Source: Poecilobothrus nobilitatus
Lineage: Eukaryota > Arthropoda > Insecta > Diptera > Dolichopodidae
Direction of reading: 5' to 3'
NCBI GenBank assembly: GCA_947095535.1
Contig: OX352774.1
Location: 70,990,416 to 71,054,415, forward strand
DNA length: 64,000 bases
Shown: piece after piece, positions 11,403-24,715 of the stretch
Layout of the letters: each line of letters opens with the position of its first letter
Numbering within the stretch: the first letter of the stretch is position 1
Translations under genes and position numbers: made by a program
Notes under the pieces: model-generated
The model's input: only the letters and a program-made list of their open reading frames with translations
What the model was told of the DNA's origin: nothing
Databases searched by the model: none

Positions 11403-14261
11403 TTGTTAACCAATAAAACAAATATAGTTAACTGAAAATAGGCAATTCTATAAAATTTGTTATAATATTTTTCTCCGCTATCTATTGTTAATACCATATA
11501 GCATAATAAAAGGTAAAAGTGTAATTCAAAAAATATTCATAATTTAAGAAAAATAACATTAAAAAATTTTCCTCTTTTGTATCTATAATTAAGTTAAATG
11601 TTAAAATCATAAATGATTCACTTAACGTTCTGATTAGTGCACTGATTGTTGAATCATGGTATAGAATTAAAAAGAAAAAGATTTATTTTAATTTATTCTT
11701 ATATGTGTTAAACCCATTTCTTCTCTTTTGCTTAGATTTCTTTTTTTTTATTTTTTCTTATAATATAATATACGATTTTCAAAAAAAAAAAAATAAATAA
11801 AAGCAAAAACAAAAACATGCTATTAATTTTCAATGAATTTTTTTTTAAGATTTTCTTACATTTTATTTTAAATATAAATGCATGCATGTTCAGGATTAAT
11901 GTCAGTTTTAGAATAACAAAACAAAAAAAAAAAAAACCATGATTAAATATTTAAACATTTACTTTTTAGTATATATATATATATGTAAGAATGAAAAAGA
12001 AAACGTGTAATTAATATTATTAAGAGAGGCGTTTCAAAAACCACAACAACCAAAAAACAAAAAGAAAAAAGAAGAAGGAATTTATTTAATATCTTTTTAA
12101 AGAAATATTTAAACGATTACTCATTTTATGGCCAATTAAAAAATTGATTTCGATGGACTCATTGAATAACCGGACTCATATTTATAGCCTTATAACATAT
12201 AACGAAAAAGTAAAAAAAAGAATTAATATACATATATACATAGTTATATATATATTTTTATTCTTCCTTTAATATGTACTTATATACATATATGTATATG
12301 TATTTCTGTGTTATGCACAAAAATAATTTAAGGTGGACTAAAACTATATAAAAAAAAAAAAAAAATTTAATATATTAACCCTTAAATGATTATAGTGAAA
12401 GTCTAACAGGAATCAAATTAAATTAAAAATTTTTCTTAATTCACTTACTAAAAGATGAATACGGCTTATAAACTTTATCTGCCTGCTTTGTTATTAAAAC
12501 TACTACTTAAAGTTTTATATAAAACTACAGTTACTTATTAACCAAATCTTACTATACTGTTATTAAATATAACAGTATAGTAATTATAGAGATTGAAGAA
12601 ATGAATAAAATAATTTTGTACTTTTTGTTTGGTGGATTATACCTTGACTTTTAAAATTAGATTAACATTTTCCTTCTCAGTTGATTATTATTTGTTTTTT
12701 TTTTTTGTTTAAAAATGTCGGTGGAAAACTTTAAAAGTCACCCAGAAAAATTGCACGTGATACAATTTTCGGCTAGTGTTGAACTTTAACCACTTTTAAA
12801 CTTTATGATGGGATCTTTAACATAAATGCAATGCAGTTTGGTTTATGGGATACGGGTGGGAAAAGAGTTCTTGAGAAAATGGAAAAAAGTGATTTAAGAA
12901 AATTTATAATTATATAGGATGCATAAGAAAATTTGGAGAGACATTTTGAAGAAAGGATATTAATGTTTTTCTTAAACGAACATCAATGTTTTTACTATTC
13001 TTCGATGTTCGTACTAAATCGGATAGCATTTGATTTAGCGATGACATCTGATTTCATAAACGCGGTCTTCACATGACAAAAGATTTTCCGTAAGCTGTGT
13101 TACACGATGTTAGAAGTTGTACAATGTATGTATGGGCATTGTATTAAAACTAAATCTTTATATCCAATATTTTAGAAATTATTTACACAACCTGTGTAAA
13201 TAATATAAAGTTTTGACATTAGTTCTGTATTTTTCTATTATTTAGAATTTAATGTGATAGCTCACTGTCTCTAGACAGTACACTGTCTCTTTCCTTTCTA
13301 AATGAAATTAACTCTGTTGAGGTTCTTCCATAATTTTACTTTTTAATCCTTGATGGGGTTAAAATAAAACAATTTTTGTTTTTTTGTTTTTTAATATTTC
13401 TATCTGAATTTAATCCAATATTTTTATCGACAAAAACAAAAAAAATGTAAAACACAAGAAAAAAAAAACGGAAATTCTACTCAAAATACTTATTTCAAAT
13501 TTGATTTGATTTGATTTTTTTTTTTTTTTTTGCTTGGAATTGATACCAATTAAAACAAAAAATTGCATAAAAAATTATTTTTTCCAATATAATATTAAAA
13601 TATAATTTATAGTTTTCAAGTCAAGGTTATAACATTTAAGCAACAAAATAAATCACAAAAGTTTAAAGGATTGAAATAATAAAAGAAAAATTTATTTGAA
13701 CAAAATTAAATATAAATCAATTGATATAATCAAGTGGGTGGGCCAAAATTCTTAAGGAAAAAAAAAAAAGATTAGCTATATTAACCTGGAATAGAAAGAT
13801 AAAATAATATGATTTCGATTTAAAGGTTAAACTCTAATCTTTCAAATAAGGAGATACTCGTATACATTATTTTTTTCAATTTAGCTCATCGGTTATAAAA
13901 ATTTAAAACTATAAGCACCATCAGACCCATTTTAATACCTCTTAAAACGAGCTTTTATTAAGGGATTATTATTATATCAGTCTATCTAAAACTAGTTTTT
14001 TAGGTTTCTTTGATTCGACGGAGTGAAACTTAGAGTTAGTTTTAGAAAAAAGTTTTGCAAATAGATTTAATGTTCAAAATATGAGCAAAATTATTGAAGG
14101 GTCACCTCCGAAATCTTGAAGAAAGAAAATCTAGAAAAAAAATTCTTGTAAAAAATCAAAATGTAAATTAAATTTCTTTATATTACACAATATTACAAAA
14201 GTATCAAATCGAAAGAAAAACAAAAAATATATATATATATATTGGTGCCGAACTTTGGAAA
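11403..14261. other. Noncoding, probably intronic, AT-rich block
   Basis: It contains the hairpin at 12549-12583, a short inverted repeat CGAACATC/GATGTTCG (12977-12984 and 13004-13011), and a segment at 12711-12750 (TCGGTGGAAAACTTTAAAAG..) that resembles 27399-27440. No gene is seen. Confidence 0.5.
12549..12583. repeat. Perfect 14-bp stem-loop
   Basis: The stem TTACTATACTGTTA (12549-12562) pairs perfectly with 12570-12583 around a 7-base loop. It is short and AT-rich, with no known function. There is no T-run to suggest a Pol III terminator. Confidence 0.8.
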
Positions 14262-14515
14262 CAGGCATTTAATGAATCCTGAAAAAAAGCATATACTTAA
14301 CCCTGAATTTTTAGACATATACATATATATATATGTATAATTATTCTGCAAAAAGAGTATAACCCTGATTTTATAAGCAACTCTAAAATTTCTTCCAATT
14401 ATTTTTTCCCCTGGCAGATTTAAAAACAAAAGCTAGAATGGTAAATAATGGAAGATTCTGCCCCTACCTGATCTTCCCCTAACCAAAATATTCAAATCTT
14501 AATTCTGTAACCAAC
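14262..14515 (-). repeat. Diverged ~85-bp repeat units
   Basis: The best unit is CTGCAAAAAGAGTATAACCC followed by TGATTTTATAAGCAACTC (about 14345-14400). Weaker flanking units (CTGAAAAAAAGC..ACCCTGAATT, then GATTCTGCCCCTACCTGATC..TAACCAACT) precede and follow it. Orientation is opposite to the arrays at 48.5 and 51.2 kb. AT microsatellite lies between units. The minus-strand frame at 14193-14429 is a product of this repeat. Confidence 0.55.
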
Positions 14516-15625
14516 TATATACTTAAAACAAACTTTTAAATCAGTTTTTGAAAAATCTTCAATAAAATATTATTTATTTACAACATAAAATTCAAGATTT
14601 TGAAATAAAAAGATTTTAAAAATTAAAAATTAAAAATTTTCATTTTGTCAACATAAACGTTGTGTTCCCCTGTAATTATTGTAGCTTTTTTTAAATATCT
14701 ACGCTTTTTTATGATTAGAATTAGAAAAATTTAAAATTTAAATTTTATGTTATTGTATAAAAGTAATATAAAACCATATGAAACTTTAAATATAGTCAAT
14801 CTTCTTATATTTTTAAAATTTATACTTAAACTTACTATCAATTAGTAACTTTGATGGCAAATTTATTAAGTGTTGACTGTTTTTTTTTGTTTTTTTTTTT
14901 ATTTATATTTTTTGTTATTATTGTGAAATATTTTAATATTTCGGAAAAAGTTCAAAGCAACAAAAATTTAATTTAAATCAAATCGGAAAAATATCTTTTG
15001 ATGAATTTTATAATTTATTAAAAAAAATAAAAACAAATCAAAAAGACAAATACAAATACAAATTAATTGTGATAAATAATAACAAGTGAATCATTACCTA
15101 AAAAATACTTAGAATTGGTAAATTAAAAAAAACAGGATTGTGTTATAAATGTCATCATTTTTTAATTGAATACAAATATATATATATATATATACTTAAC
15201 TTATCAATTTTTATTTTTATTTCAATATCGAAAATAAATTTTGAACTTCTCAAATCTAATATAAACTCCAAAATCTCAAAAAAAAAAAAATCTAAAGATT
15301 TTCAAAAATAATTTTTATTCTTTTAAATATATAGCAAAAAAAAATTTCCACGCATACATAAGTATATATATATACAATTAACTAAAAAAAATTTTTATCT
15401 TTATTATTATGTAGAAATAAAAAAAAAAACTTTATCTCTGTGGGAAAAAAGTTTCCTTTAATCTTAAAAAGAAACAAATCGATTCCAATAACAATCAATT
15501 TATGGACCACCTAAGTAAAAAAAAAAAGTGCAATAAACTTTAACAACATATCGTACATTCAATAATAATAATAAGTATCTTTTAATAAATATAAATATTG
15601 CAATAATATAATACATAAGAATATG
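14516..15625. other. Noncoding AT-rich block
   Basis: Poly-T at 14881-14901 and a TA microsatellite at 15179-15194. No coding signal is visible. Confidence 0.5.
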
Positions 15626-16452
15626 TGCCATTTTTAGCACATTTCCAAAAAAAATTTGAAAAAAATGTGCCTATTAGTTTCACTCTGTCTGTCCGTTCGT
15701 CTATCTGTCCATCTGTTTACAAAACTTCTACACCGTTAATGGTAGAGAAAAAAAATTTTAACCTTGGGTAGGTCTTATAAAAGAATTAATTTTGTGGAAT
15801 AACTTTTTCATGTAATTCCATCCATCAGGGAACTACAGTTCCTCAAGCTTTAAAAAAGTACTATTTTTAAATATGCGTATATTTCATGTTCCACTTAACA
15901 TTTTTTTCAATCTGAAAACGCCATTCGACAGAAATTTTTTTTACCTTTGTAAAATCAATATCAAAATTATATATTTTTTTAAAATTTAGTATTTAAATTT
16001 ACAGTTATGTGAAAACCAAATTTTGCATGATTTTTTTATCTTCATAAATTCGGTATACGCTTTTAGATAGGAGCATGAAATTTTGAGGCAAGAAAGTACT
16101 TTTTAGAATAAGTATAAGTTTCCTCAGAAAATATTTTTGGACCATCCCCTGTTTATTATAGCTATTAGAGCTCAAAAATAGAAAATTTGCTATTTTTAAA
16201 CACCTGTTAACTGAGGCACTTGTACACATTTTTCTTCGACAAGACAAAACAATTAAAGATCCAGTAATATATTTTTATGTGTATTAACGGTTTTTCTTAG
16301 TTATATATGATTCCGGATTTACAGCCCTTCGAAATTTGCAAAAAATTCCTATTTTCACATTTCTTCTCGTATGAAATTTTCAAATTTTTCTGCAAGTCAC
16401 AATTCTAAACAGTTTATATTATCTTTTGGAAATGTGCGCTTTTAAAAATCTT
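15626..16452. mobile_element. ~830-bp inverted-repeat element, copy 1 (SINE-free)
   Basis: The left end contains ATTTTTAGCACATTTCCAAA and the right end TTTTGGAAATGTGCGCTTTT. The core CACATTTCCAAAA is inverted at the two ends. Shared internal landmarks with the copy at 18050-19095 are CTATTAGTTTC..CTGTCCGT, CTTTTATACACCGTTaA-type sequence, TTGGGTAG, ACTACAGTTCCT-type sequence, a TATTTAAATTTACAGTTAT segment, and TAGACACCTATAACT-type sequence near the 3' part. It has no transposase frame. The minus-strand 80-codon frame inside (16005-16247) has no homologue I recognise and is not kept in copy 2. Confidence 0.75.
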
Positions 16453-18049
16453 TAGTTTACATTCTGTCTTGTTTATTTATACAATTTTTCATCCAATATT
16501 AGTAAATTTAATTCTTATGAAATATTTTATATATTATATACATACATGCACATATACATACATTGAAAATAAATAAATATTACATTAATTTACTATTAAA
16601 ATGTATTAGCAATTATTGACTTAATATATATAAAAAATGTTAATTCGAAGCTATTATATACTTATTTTCCTATACTTCAAAAGTTTTTAAGTTTTTTTAT
16701 CTGAAGATATTTTTGTTTCATTAAAACAGTTGAGAAAAGATATTTTTTTTATTGCCATACGGATTACAGGTTCGTGCAAAAACCTTTTAATTAAAATTTT
16801 TAAATTTGTCAACTTTCACAGATCATACATTTATACATACAAATAAAGATATAATGTTAATAAATATTTTTTGATTTCTTCAGGAAGTGTATGAGTTTTT
16901 TTTTCTTTTTGAGGAAAATTTTATCTAAGATCTTTAAGCAGATTAAAACGACAATTTTTGTGTTGTAAAATTTGATAATCAAAAATGTATCTTTAAGTAC
17001 TTGTCCATAATAAGTATCTTTAAATATTTTTCCTAAATATATATCTTTAAATACTTGTGTTTACCAGGGTTTGAAATAATATAAAATACCAGTGTTTGAA
17101 ATGCCTCTGTTAAAATCCTCGAAACTGCTAAGTCAAAATTAAATAAATTATTATTTAAAATAAGTGCAAATATTTTTTATATCCTTTTTAATTTCGAAAT
17201 TTAAGCAATTACATTTTTTAAAATAAAAAATTAAACAAAAAAAAAAAAAAACTTTCAAAATTTAATCATTTTAATACAAACTAACTAATTTATAAATCTA
17301 AACATCTCTAATCTCTTTTTTTGTTCTGTTTTTTGTTTTTTTTTTTTTAAATTTTATAGAAATCCATAGAGACTAAAATTTTTTCTGATTAGCCTTAATT
17401 GATTTCTCAAAAGAGAAGTTTTGTTCTTTTAATTTTGATTTTTTTGTTTGTTTTTTTTTTTTTTTTTTAAACCAGACAAATCAAAAAAAAAAACTTTTAA
17501 TGTAGGCGAAAATATACAAACATTAAATAATAATAAATTAAAAACCAATTTTTCATTTATTTCTTTTTTTTTTTTTTTTAAATGTCGGCAAAATATCAAA
17601 ATATTCTTTTAATATAATATGTATACTAAAACAATATCTATATGCACAGGGTAACCCCTTTTTTTGTTTTTTTTTTTATTTTAATGTTAAATAAAAAAAA
17701 ATTAGCATTTCATTAAACTTAAAACAAAAAAAAAAATTCTTTCGGTTTCAAATCAATTTATTTTTCTTTTTATATTCGAACTACTCGTAAATTGTTGAGT
17801 TGTACAAGAATTTCAAGACCATGTATATATATATGTATGTATATTTCTGTAAGATTGATTTGTATATATGTATAGATTTTTTTTTGTCATTTCTGTGTAA
17901 AAATTATTATATACTTATCAATTAAATAATTAAAATAACACTTTAATAAAATTTTTTTTACATTAATTAAAAAATTAAACACCTTGTATACATTTAAATA
18001 CTTAATATAAGGTGTATTTGTATTATTCTAATGTTTTTGAAAAAGGTAA
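16453..18049. other. Noncoding AT-rich block
   Basis: Long poly-T tracts at 17452-17468 and 17565-17579. An ATCTTTAAgTACTTGT phrase is repeated three times near 16988-17062. No gene is seen. Confidence 0.5.
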
Positions 18050-19095
18050 TAGAAGACACTTTTTAAAGCATTTTTTAACAAAAATTTTAGCTTATTAGTT
18101 TCCTTTCTCCGTCCGTCTGTTTACTTTCCGTCTGAAAACTTTTATACACCGTTTAAGGAAGAACAATGAGATTTTAACGTTGGGTAGTCCCCTAATAAAA
18201 AATTAATATTGTCGAAAAACTTTATGTAGCCGCAGCCATTACCAAGCTACAGTCCCCCCCCCCCATAGTTGGAAAAAAACCATATTTTCAAATGCTTATA
18301 TCTCAAGTTTCGCTTAATAATTTTTCAATCAAAAATCGTCCCAATGACATGAACTTTTTTAAGCTTTGTAAATCAATGAAACTTATATATAAACTTAATA
18401 TTTTGTATTTAAATAATTTGGTATTTAAATATACCGTTATATATAAAATCATAATATTTTCTCTTTTTAGTGCATTTGCCTGCCACATAAATGTAACAAG
18501 GAAATTACAAATCCTTTCCTTTTCAGGCGTGGCTGCACATGTTGTAAGGAGGAATTATTCTTACGTCGTGGGTGGGATTCGAAACCACACTCTTTCGATG
18601 TTTGCAGCGTATGTTATACGCTTTTACCCACTAGGCCACCGAGGCCCCTAAAACAAAAATTATTATTTTTGCAAAATGTTGGTTCTTTTCTATTTCCAAA
18701 ATTTTTTAGTCAGAACGTTGTAGTTGAAGATAGAGGGAAGATATTTGAGAGTTAGCATACATTTTACTAATTTTATTATAGAGATCAAAAATCGTATTTC
18801 ACTATTTTTAGACACCTATAACTTGGACAGTTATAACAAATTGTCGTACATAAGGTATAAAAACTAAACCTCAATACTCGTATTATTATTTTATAGATGT
18901 GTTAAAGGTTTTTTTTTAATTATTTAGGATTTTCCTAAATTTAAAGAAATAGTTTCTTGTTTTTTTCACAATTTTATCTTATACATAAAAATTTTGAAAT
19001 TTTGGTGTCAAAAGTATCTTAAATACTACAATAATATAAAACTTAACTATTCTTATTGTATTATATTTTTGGAAATGTGCTCCTTTAAAAATCTT
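18050..19095. mobile_element. ~850-bp inverted-repeat element, copy 2, carrying a SINE
   Basis: It is in the same orientation as the element 2.4 kb upstream. Shared sequence runs from TTAGCTTATTAGTTTCC at about 18090 to TTTTTGGAAATGTGCTCCTT at the right end (about 19067-19086). An 11-base C-run sits at 18254-18264. A SINE interrupts it at about 18467-18652; at the matching point copy 1 is continuous. The left inverted repeat is degraded. The open frame at 18292-18651 is this element read into the SINE and is not a gene. Confidence 0.75.
18467..18652 (-). mobile_element. tRNA-derived SINE family 1, copy 3
   Basis: Read on the minus strand it starts GGGGCCTCGGTGGCCTAGTG (A-box), continues GGTTTCGAATCCCACCCACG (B-box with one extra T) and ends with the GGCAAATGCAC 3' end. 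The A/T-rich flanks AAAATCATAATATTTT (18446-18461) and AAAAATTATTATTTTT (18655-18670) are a plausible diverged target duplication. It is inserted in the inverted-repeat element copy 2. Confidence 0.9.
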
Positions 19096-20149
19096 TTTTT
19101 TTTCTATGTTCCCTTGTTTTTTTGATATAAAATTGAATTAATATCGGGCTTATATCATTTTATTCTCTAAATAACAAAATGAATCAACCAATAAACTAAC
19201 TATAATATTGGTAAATGATATTAGGTATATATAATATCAGATTAGATACAAATAGAAAGAATATGAATGGATTGATGAAATGAATTAAGATGGATAGGTT
19301 ACATCATTTTATTTTATATTTGGTGGTTATTAAATGAATATATCACGCGATTTACGAATTTTTTTAAAATCTTTATTTATTTTTATTTTTTTTCAAAGAA
19401 GTGTGATTTTTTTAATGAAAATATTATATTTTTTTTATTATATTTATATATAAAATCAAAAAAGAAAATTAGATACATATATACTATACATATATAAAAT
19501 AATCTATAGATAATTATAATCAGATATAACATTAAAAAAGCACAAAAAAAAAACAAAAATGTTAAACCAATATGGTAAAAACCACATTTAAAAAAAAATA
19601 AACCATTATAATTTGTTGATTTGATTTTGTTTTAATATTTTTTTGTTGATTTTGTATACTTATACGATATTTGTATATTATGTACTTATATGGAATTATT
19701 ATGTATTTTTTATAGTTCTTCTCTTATTTTTTATCATTGACACGCAATATAACTAATATTTTATTTCTAATATTTTACTGTTAACATAATCATATTAATA
19801 ACGATCATAAACTAAAATTTAGTTAATTATTTATTAAATATATATATCATATTAAATTAAATTAAGTAAGTTAATTATGTATTTACTATATATTTTCAAG
19901 TGATTAAAAGTGAGCTTTTTTTCATTGTAAGATTTTAGTTGTTCGAATTTTTATACATATGTATACATATTCGATGTTTTACTTGTTAAAGATATAAGTT
20001 TTAAAATAGTATTTACGTATAGGTTTCTACCATTCTTGAATATCGGACCATATCTCGATCATATGAAACCATATCTTGAAACCCTTTGTATATTTATAAT
20101 AACAGGGAGTGTTTCGTTCTTTAACACTGCTGAACTTTTTAGTAGGCAT
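19096..20149. other. Noncoding AT-rich block
   Basis: AT-rich sequence with TA-type simple repeats at about 19837-19848. No gene or recognised repeat is visible. Confidence 0.5.
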
Positions 20150-20152
20150 TTA

Positions 20153-20436
20153 AGGTGATGACCCAATGCTCGCGTCGCTTTAACATTTAAGTATAGAAAT
20201 ATATTGATTTAAATGAACCTTGACCAAATAGAAAAGCGACGCTAGAGTAACTTTCTACTTTTACGTGCGTTGACAATAAATTTATTTGGTTTTTTTTTTT
20301 TTTTCTTATTATTATAAATAGGTTGTTGGTCGTAAAGCGACGCTCGCATATTTGGTCTTTATTTTATTTAGAACGCGACGCTAGAAGTGGCGTTAGAAGC
20401 AACACTAGAAGCGGCGCGAGTGTTAGGTCATCACCT
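20153..20436. mobile_element. 284-bp MITE with GC-rich ~28-bp inverted repeats and TTA duplication
   Basis: The left end AGGTGATGACCCAATGCTCG and the reverse complement of the right end, AGGTGATGACCTAACACTCG, are both followed by CGyCGCT. TTA flanks both sides (20150-20152 and 20437-20439), as expected of PIF/Harbinger-type insertion. Subterminal GCGACGCT motifs occur at about 20234, 20336 and 20384 and make the element much more GC-rich than its surroundings. The outer 18 bases are close to those of the 6741-7341 element, so the two are one family. There is no coding capacity. Confidence 0.9.
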
Positions 20437-23400
20437 TTAGTGTTAAATTGCTTAGACAACTCCCAATTTTGTTAATTTTTTTGTAATTTGAATTTTGAAA
20501 AATTTTGTATGGTTTTTGTTGAAAACTCCCAAGAAATCATAATACGAAATGTATGTCAACCTAAGCTTTAATTGATTTCAATTTCTTTTAAAATTCAATA
20601 CTTACCATTGAGAAAAAAAATCATATACATACTTACATACATATTAAATGGTGTTTTTTAAATGGAATTTTATTAAGCGTTTGTTTTATTATATTTTTAA
20701 ATAACGTTCTTACATTTTGTTATTATAACGTCCAACAAAATCTATTACACTATGTATAATTTTTCTACTTATTGAAATAAAATAGAAAATTTTAGCCTCG
20801 TTAGCCTAAAATCAATAATTTAAAAAAAATTCTTTAATAAAACTTAGATATAAATATGTATGTATAGATTTCTTCAAAACCAAACAATTTAAATGATGGA
20901 ATTAAAACCCTATCTTTTAAGAATTATAAGAAATGTTTTAACTAAAAATTAACAATTACCTATCCAGCAATTTTAATTATAATTAAACTGACCAAAAATT
21001 GTTATACTGATTTTAATTTTTTTTTTCGCATTTGGGAAGGAAAAACTAAATTGGGACGCAGTTACTTAAGTAGACCAAAACCATAATGCATATAGAAAAT
21101 TGTTGTGAAAAAAGTCAAAGCTAACATCAAGTTGTAATGCTAAACAAAAAAAGGAATAAGGATTTAATTTTTTATAGTTGAGTACATATTACCATGGATA
21201 CTATTTAGAGTATTAATTACAAGCGAGTCTATTTTCATAATTGGTTAAATTAAAAGAATAAAATCATACTTTTTTAAGTAAAAACTAATTTTTGTTTAAA
21301 TTTTCTAAGAAATGAGATCATTTGAGATGAGATTTTTCTTAAAAAAATCAACCTATCTATACCTATAATTTCATTAAAAATTCCAGAATAAAAATCTTAA
21401 CTGAAACTTTAATATTCCAAAATATAAAATTTCAATTTCTTTCTTTCTTTACCTGTTATACATTAATTACTGGATCAGATATTGTTTCGATTTATCATTA
21501 TCCATTACACTTTTTCTAAAACACTTTTAATTTTTTTTGTTTTTTTTTTTTCTCACTGACAAATCATGCTTTTAAAAAAACCATTTTTTTTTATTTTTTT
21601 CAAATTACTTAATAAATAGAATTCAAAAAATAAATGAAAACATTTGATGAATTTCTCTATTCAAAATAAATAAAAATTCTATTAAAAAAATCAAATATCA
21701 AATTCATCATCCATCCATCACCCATTCTTAAACAAATGAAAAAAAAAAAAAAGAAAAAAACGAAACCAAAGATTATTTACTATCACAATTACCATCACTC
21801 CTATTATTATTCAATATTCATTATAAATAATTAAAAGATTTTCAAAAGACTGATCTAAGAAATGATCAATTTAAATATTTAAAAAAAAATCTTTACTCTT
21901 TATGTGTAATACTTAATACTTTACGCAGTTTTTGTTTAATTTTTTTTTTTTTTTTTGTACAATCAAAAGATTTTTTAACTAAGAATTCGATTCAATCGAT
22001 CGATTGATAGATAAAATCTTTCAATATAAAACTCTTAATAAATTTTAATTGAAAAAATATTGAAATAAACCAAGATAAACACCAAAAAAAAAAACCTTTG
22101 AGCTAAAAACAAACAAATTAAATTCTAAGCAAATTATTTAAAATGAAAAAAAAAACAAGAAAATTGCGCAAAAAAAAATATTAAAAATTGCGATAAAAAA
22201 AAACGTAGAAACCGTTTGATTTTACAAAAAGAATATATTCATTCTTAAAAATAATATTAGAGAATATCAAAACCAGTCTGATTCAAAATATATACCAGTC
22301 TTAAAACATCATAATGGATCGTATCGTAATGATCATATTATTGAATCTATTATCATTGATATTGATCACTATGATACTTTTGATGATGATTCAATATTTT
22401 AAAATTGAAAATAGAAAAAAATACAAAAAAAAACGAATGAAATTAAATCGCACAATAAACTCAATTTAGAATTGATTCGTAGTTTTTTCTTTTTTTTTTC
22501 ACAATTAAAAGCAAGAAAGAAAGGAAAAAAAAAAAATTTAAATAAAACAAAACGGTTGAGTAGTTTGAAAGTCGACGACCAAAAACAACAACAACAACAA
22601 TAATAATAATAATAAAACAATCGAAAATCATTTTTTTTGTTTTATTGACAATTTGTTTCTATTGTTTTTTTTTTTTTTTTGATTTTATTGTTTTTTTTGT
22701 CCGCAATATTAATTAACATAAAATTTTTGCCAATATTTTCTAAATTTTTCATGTGACAATCTTAAATTCTAACTATATGTATACGTGTATACATACATTT
22801 ATATATTAACCCTTAGCGAACCAATAATAACTCAGTATATTCAACTTTTTTATTAGGAAGTTTGAACATTTTATTTTAAAGTTCTAAAGTTTTAGTTAAA
22901 GTTCTATCATCTGAATAATAAAGAATTGCTTTTTTTGAGAAGGGAATTTTTCCTAAAAAACGGCATAAAACAGAAGATATGGAGTTTTGCAGAAAAATGC
23001 AAATAGAAACTACATACCTATAACAATTTATTGAAAAAAGTGAAAAGCATAAAAAAATTTCATTAAGTTTGAGATGGTGGTTAAATGTCAACGTTTTCTT
23101 TTTACTCGACCTCTTTTTACTCCCGTTATGGTCATCTTCTTCTATAAACATTGGAAAAACAGGTGCGATCAATAAATTTCATTTAAACGAAAAAATGACA
23201 GAAGATTGTTTTTTTGAACCGTTTAAAAAATATAGAAAAACTTTTTTGAAATCGTTTTCGGTTTTTTTAAAAACCGTTAAATAATTTGTTTTTACATTTA
23301 AAAAAAAAAAAAAACGCTTAGATAGATTGAAAAATTGATTTTATTTCTACTAACTTAACTTGAAAAATTTTGAATAAAGATGAAGTAGCAGTACTTTGTT

Positions 23401-23564
23401 TGTTTGTAGAAGTAGTAGCGTCGTATTTAGATGTAGAATATTTTCGTTTTTATTTTTTAAAATTTTTATAATATTTAATACCTATGAGTTCATACTGAGT
23501 TCAATAAAAAAATTTTACTTTGAACAAAAACAGTTCAGAACAGTTTAGAGAAGTTTTAAGTTTT

Positions 23565-23614
23565 ACCATAACTATTTAATAACGGCTTAACCATAACTAT
23601 TTAATAACGGCTTA
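23565..23614. repeat. Perfect tandem duplication of 25 bp
   Basis: ACCATAACTATTTAATAACG plus GCTTA is repeated twice head to tail without a mismatch, so it is a recent local duplication. No function is suggested. Confidence 0.95.
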
Positions 23615-24577
23615 AAATGTCAGAAAACATAAGGAATGTCAAAAAAATGTACAAGAATTGAACAAAAAATAGAAAAATTTCTATTTTCCAGTTTCAAAAA
23701 AAAAAAGTGAACTGAAAGTGATAAAAATATGACGTCTAACAGCTAAGTAAAAGATAATTTAAGAAATAAAAAGAGAAGAGGTCAGAAAGTGTAACATTTT
23801 AAGTAAAAATATGTGTTGTCAAATATGTGTGTTTTTTTTTTTCACTGAAATTTTCAATCAAAAAGTTTTACAAGATTTTTTCTACTATAATCTGAAAAAG
23901 TTAAAAAATCACAAAATTTTGATTTATCATATTTTAACATATTACCTATATATGGTACAGAAATTTGTAAGGCAATTATTCAAGAAGCTTATATTTATTT
24001 TGATGAAGACGTTCCTTAATAGGATTTTATTGATCTAAATTATAGAATGAAAATAAAAGAATATATGCTTATAAAAAGTAATTAAGTATATAAATCACAC
24101 CAAAATTTTATTGTACATATATATATATAACACATTAATAAATAATGAAATAAGAAAGCTCTAAAAATATTTGATTTGAAAGGTATTGCCAGACAGAAAG
24201 ATTAAAAGGAATTAAAGTGTTGCGAGTTTAAAACTAATTTTAAGCAATAATATGACAAGCAAAAAAAAAATCATTGGTGAGAAAAGTTAAATTGAAGTTT
24301 ATTATAATTAATTTAATGATTATCATTTCACTATCTTTTTTTCTTTATTCTAAATTATTATATTTAGTATTTTATACAAATATTTTAAGGATCAATCAAT
24401 TCCGTTTTATTTCAAATTTATTACAATTTTATTACAGTTCAAATCATTGAAATAACTGTTATTTTTGGTTTTTTTTGTAATTGAAAACACATGTATGTAA
24501 CACACATGATCGTAAACACATGTATTTGTCGGATATATGTAAGATAATACATATTTCAATACATATACATTATTTTA

Positions 24578-24591
24578 CTATGACGTCATAG
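24578..24591. promoter_or_regulatory. Perfect CRE-like palindrome CTATGACGTCATAG
   Basis: This is a 14-bp perfect palindrome centred on TGACGTCA, the full consensus for CREB/ATF-type bZIP factors. It stands in AT-rich noncoding sequence that is probably glypican intron. A role as an intronic regulatory site is inference only, since one such site can occur by chance in 64 kb. Confidence 0.35.
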
Positions 24592-24684
24592 CACCACATT
24601 TTAAAGGCGAACAAGTTTATCATGCACTCTAGAAAAACATTTTAAAAGAAAAAGCAAAATGATTCGTTTTTTTCTTCACTTATA

Positions 24685-24715
<31 letters not shown>

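Noticed and set aside
18292..18651. 119-codon plus-strand frame
   Set aside because: It runs from the inverted-repeat element into a minus-strand SINE; its C-terminal half is antisense SINE sequence also seen in the frame at 48538-48777.
22876..23284. Facing open frames of 98 and 71 codons
   Set aside because: No recognisable domain, no splice context and mutual overlap on opposite strands; chance openness in AT-rich DNA is the simpler reading.
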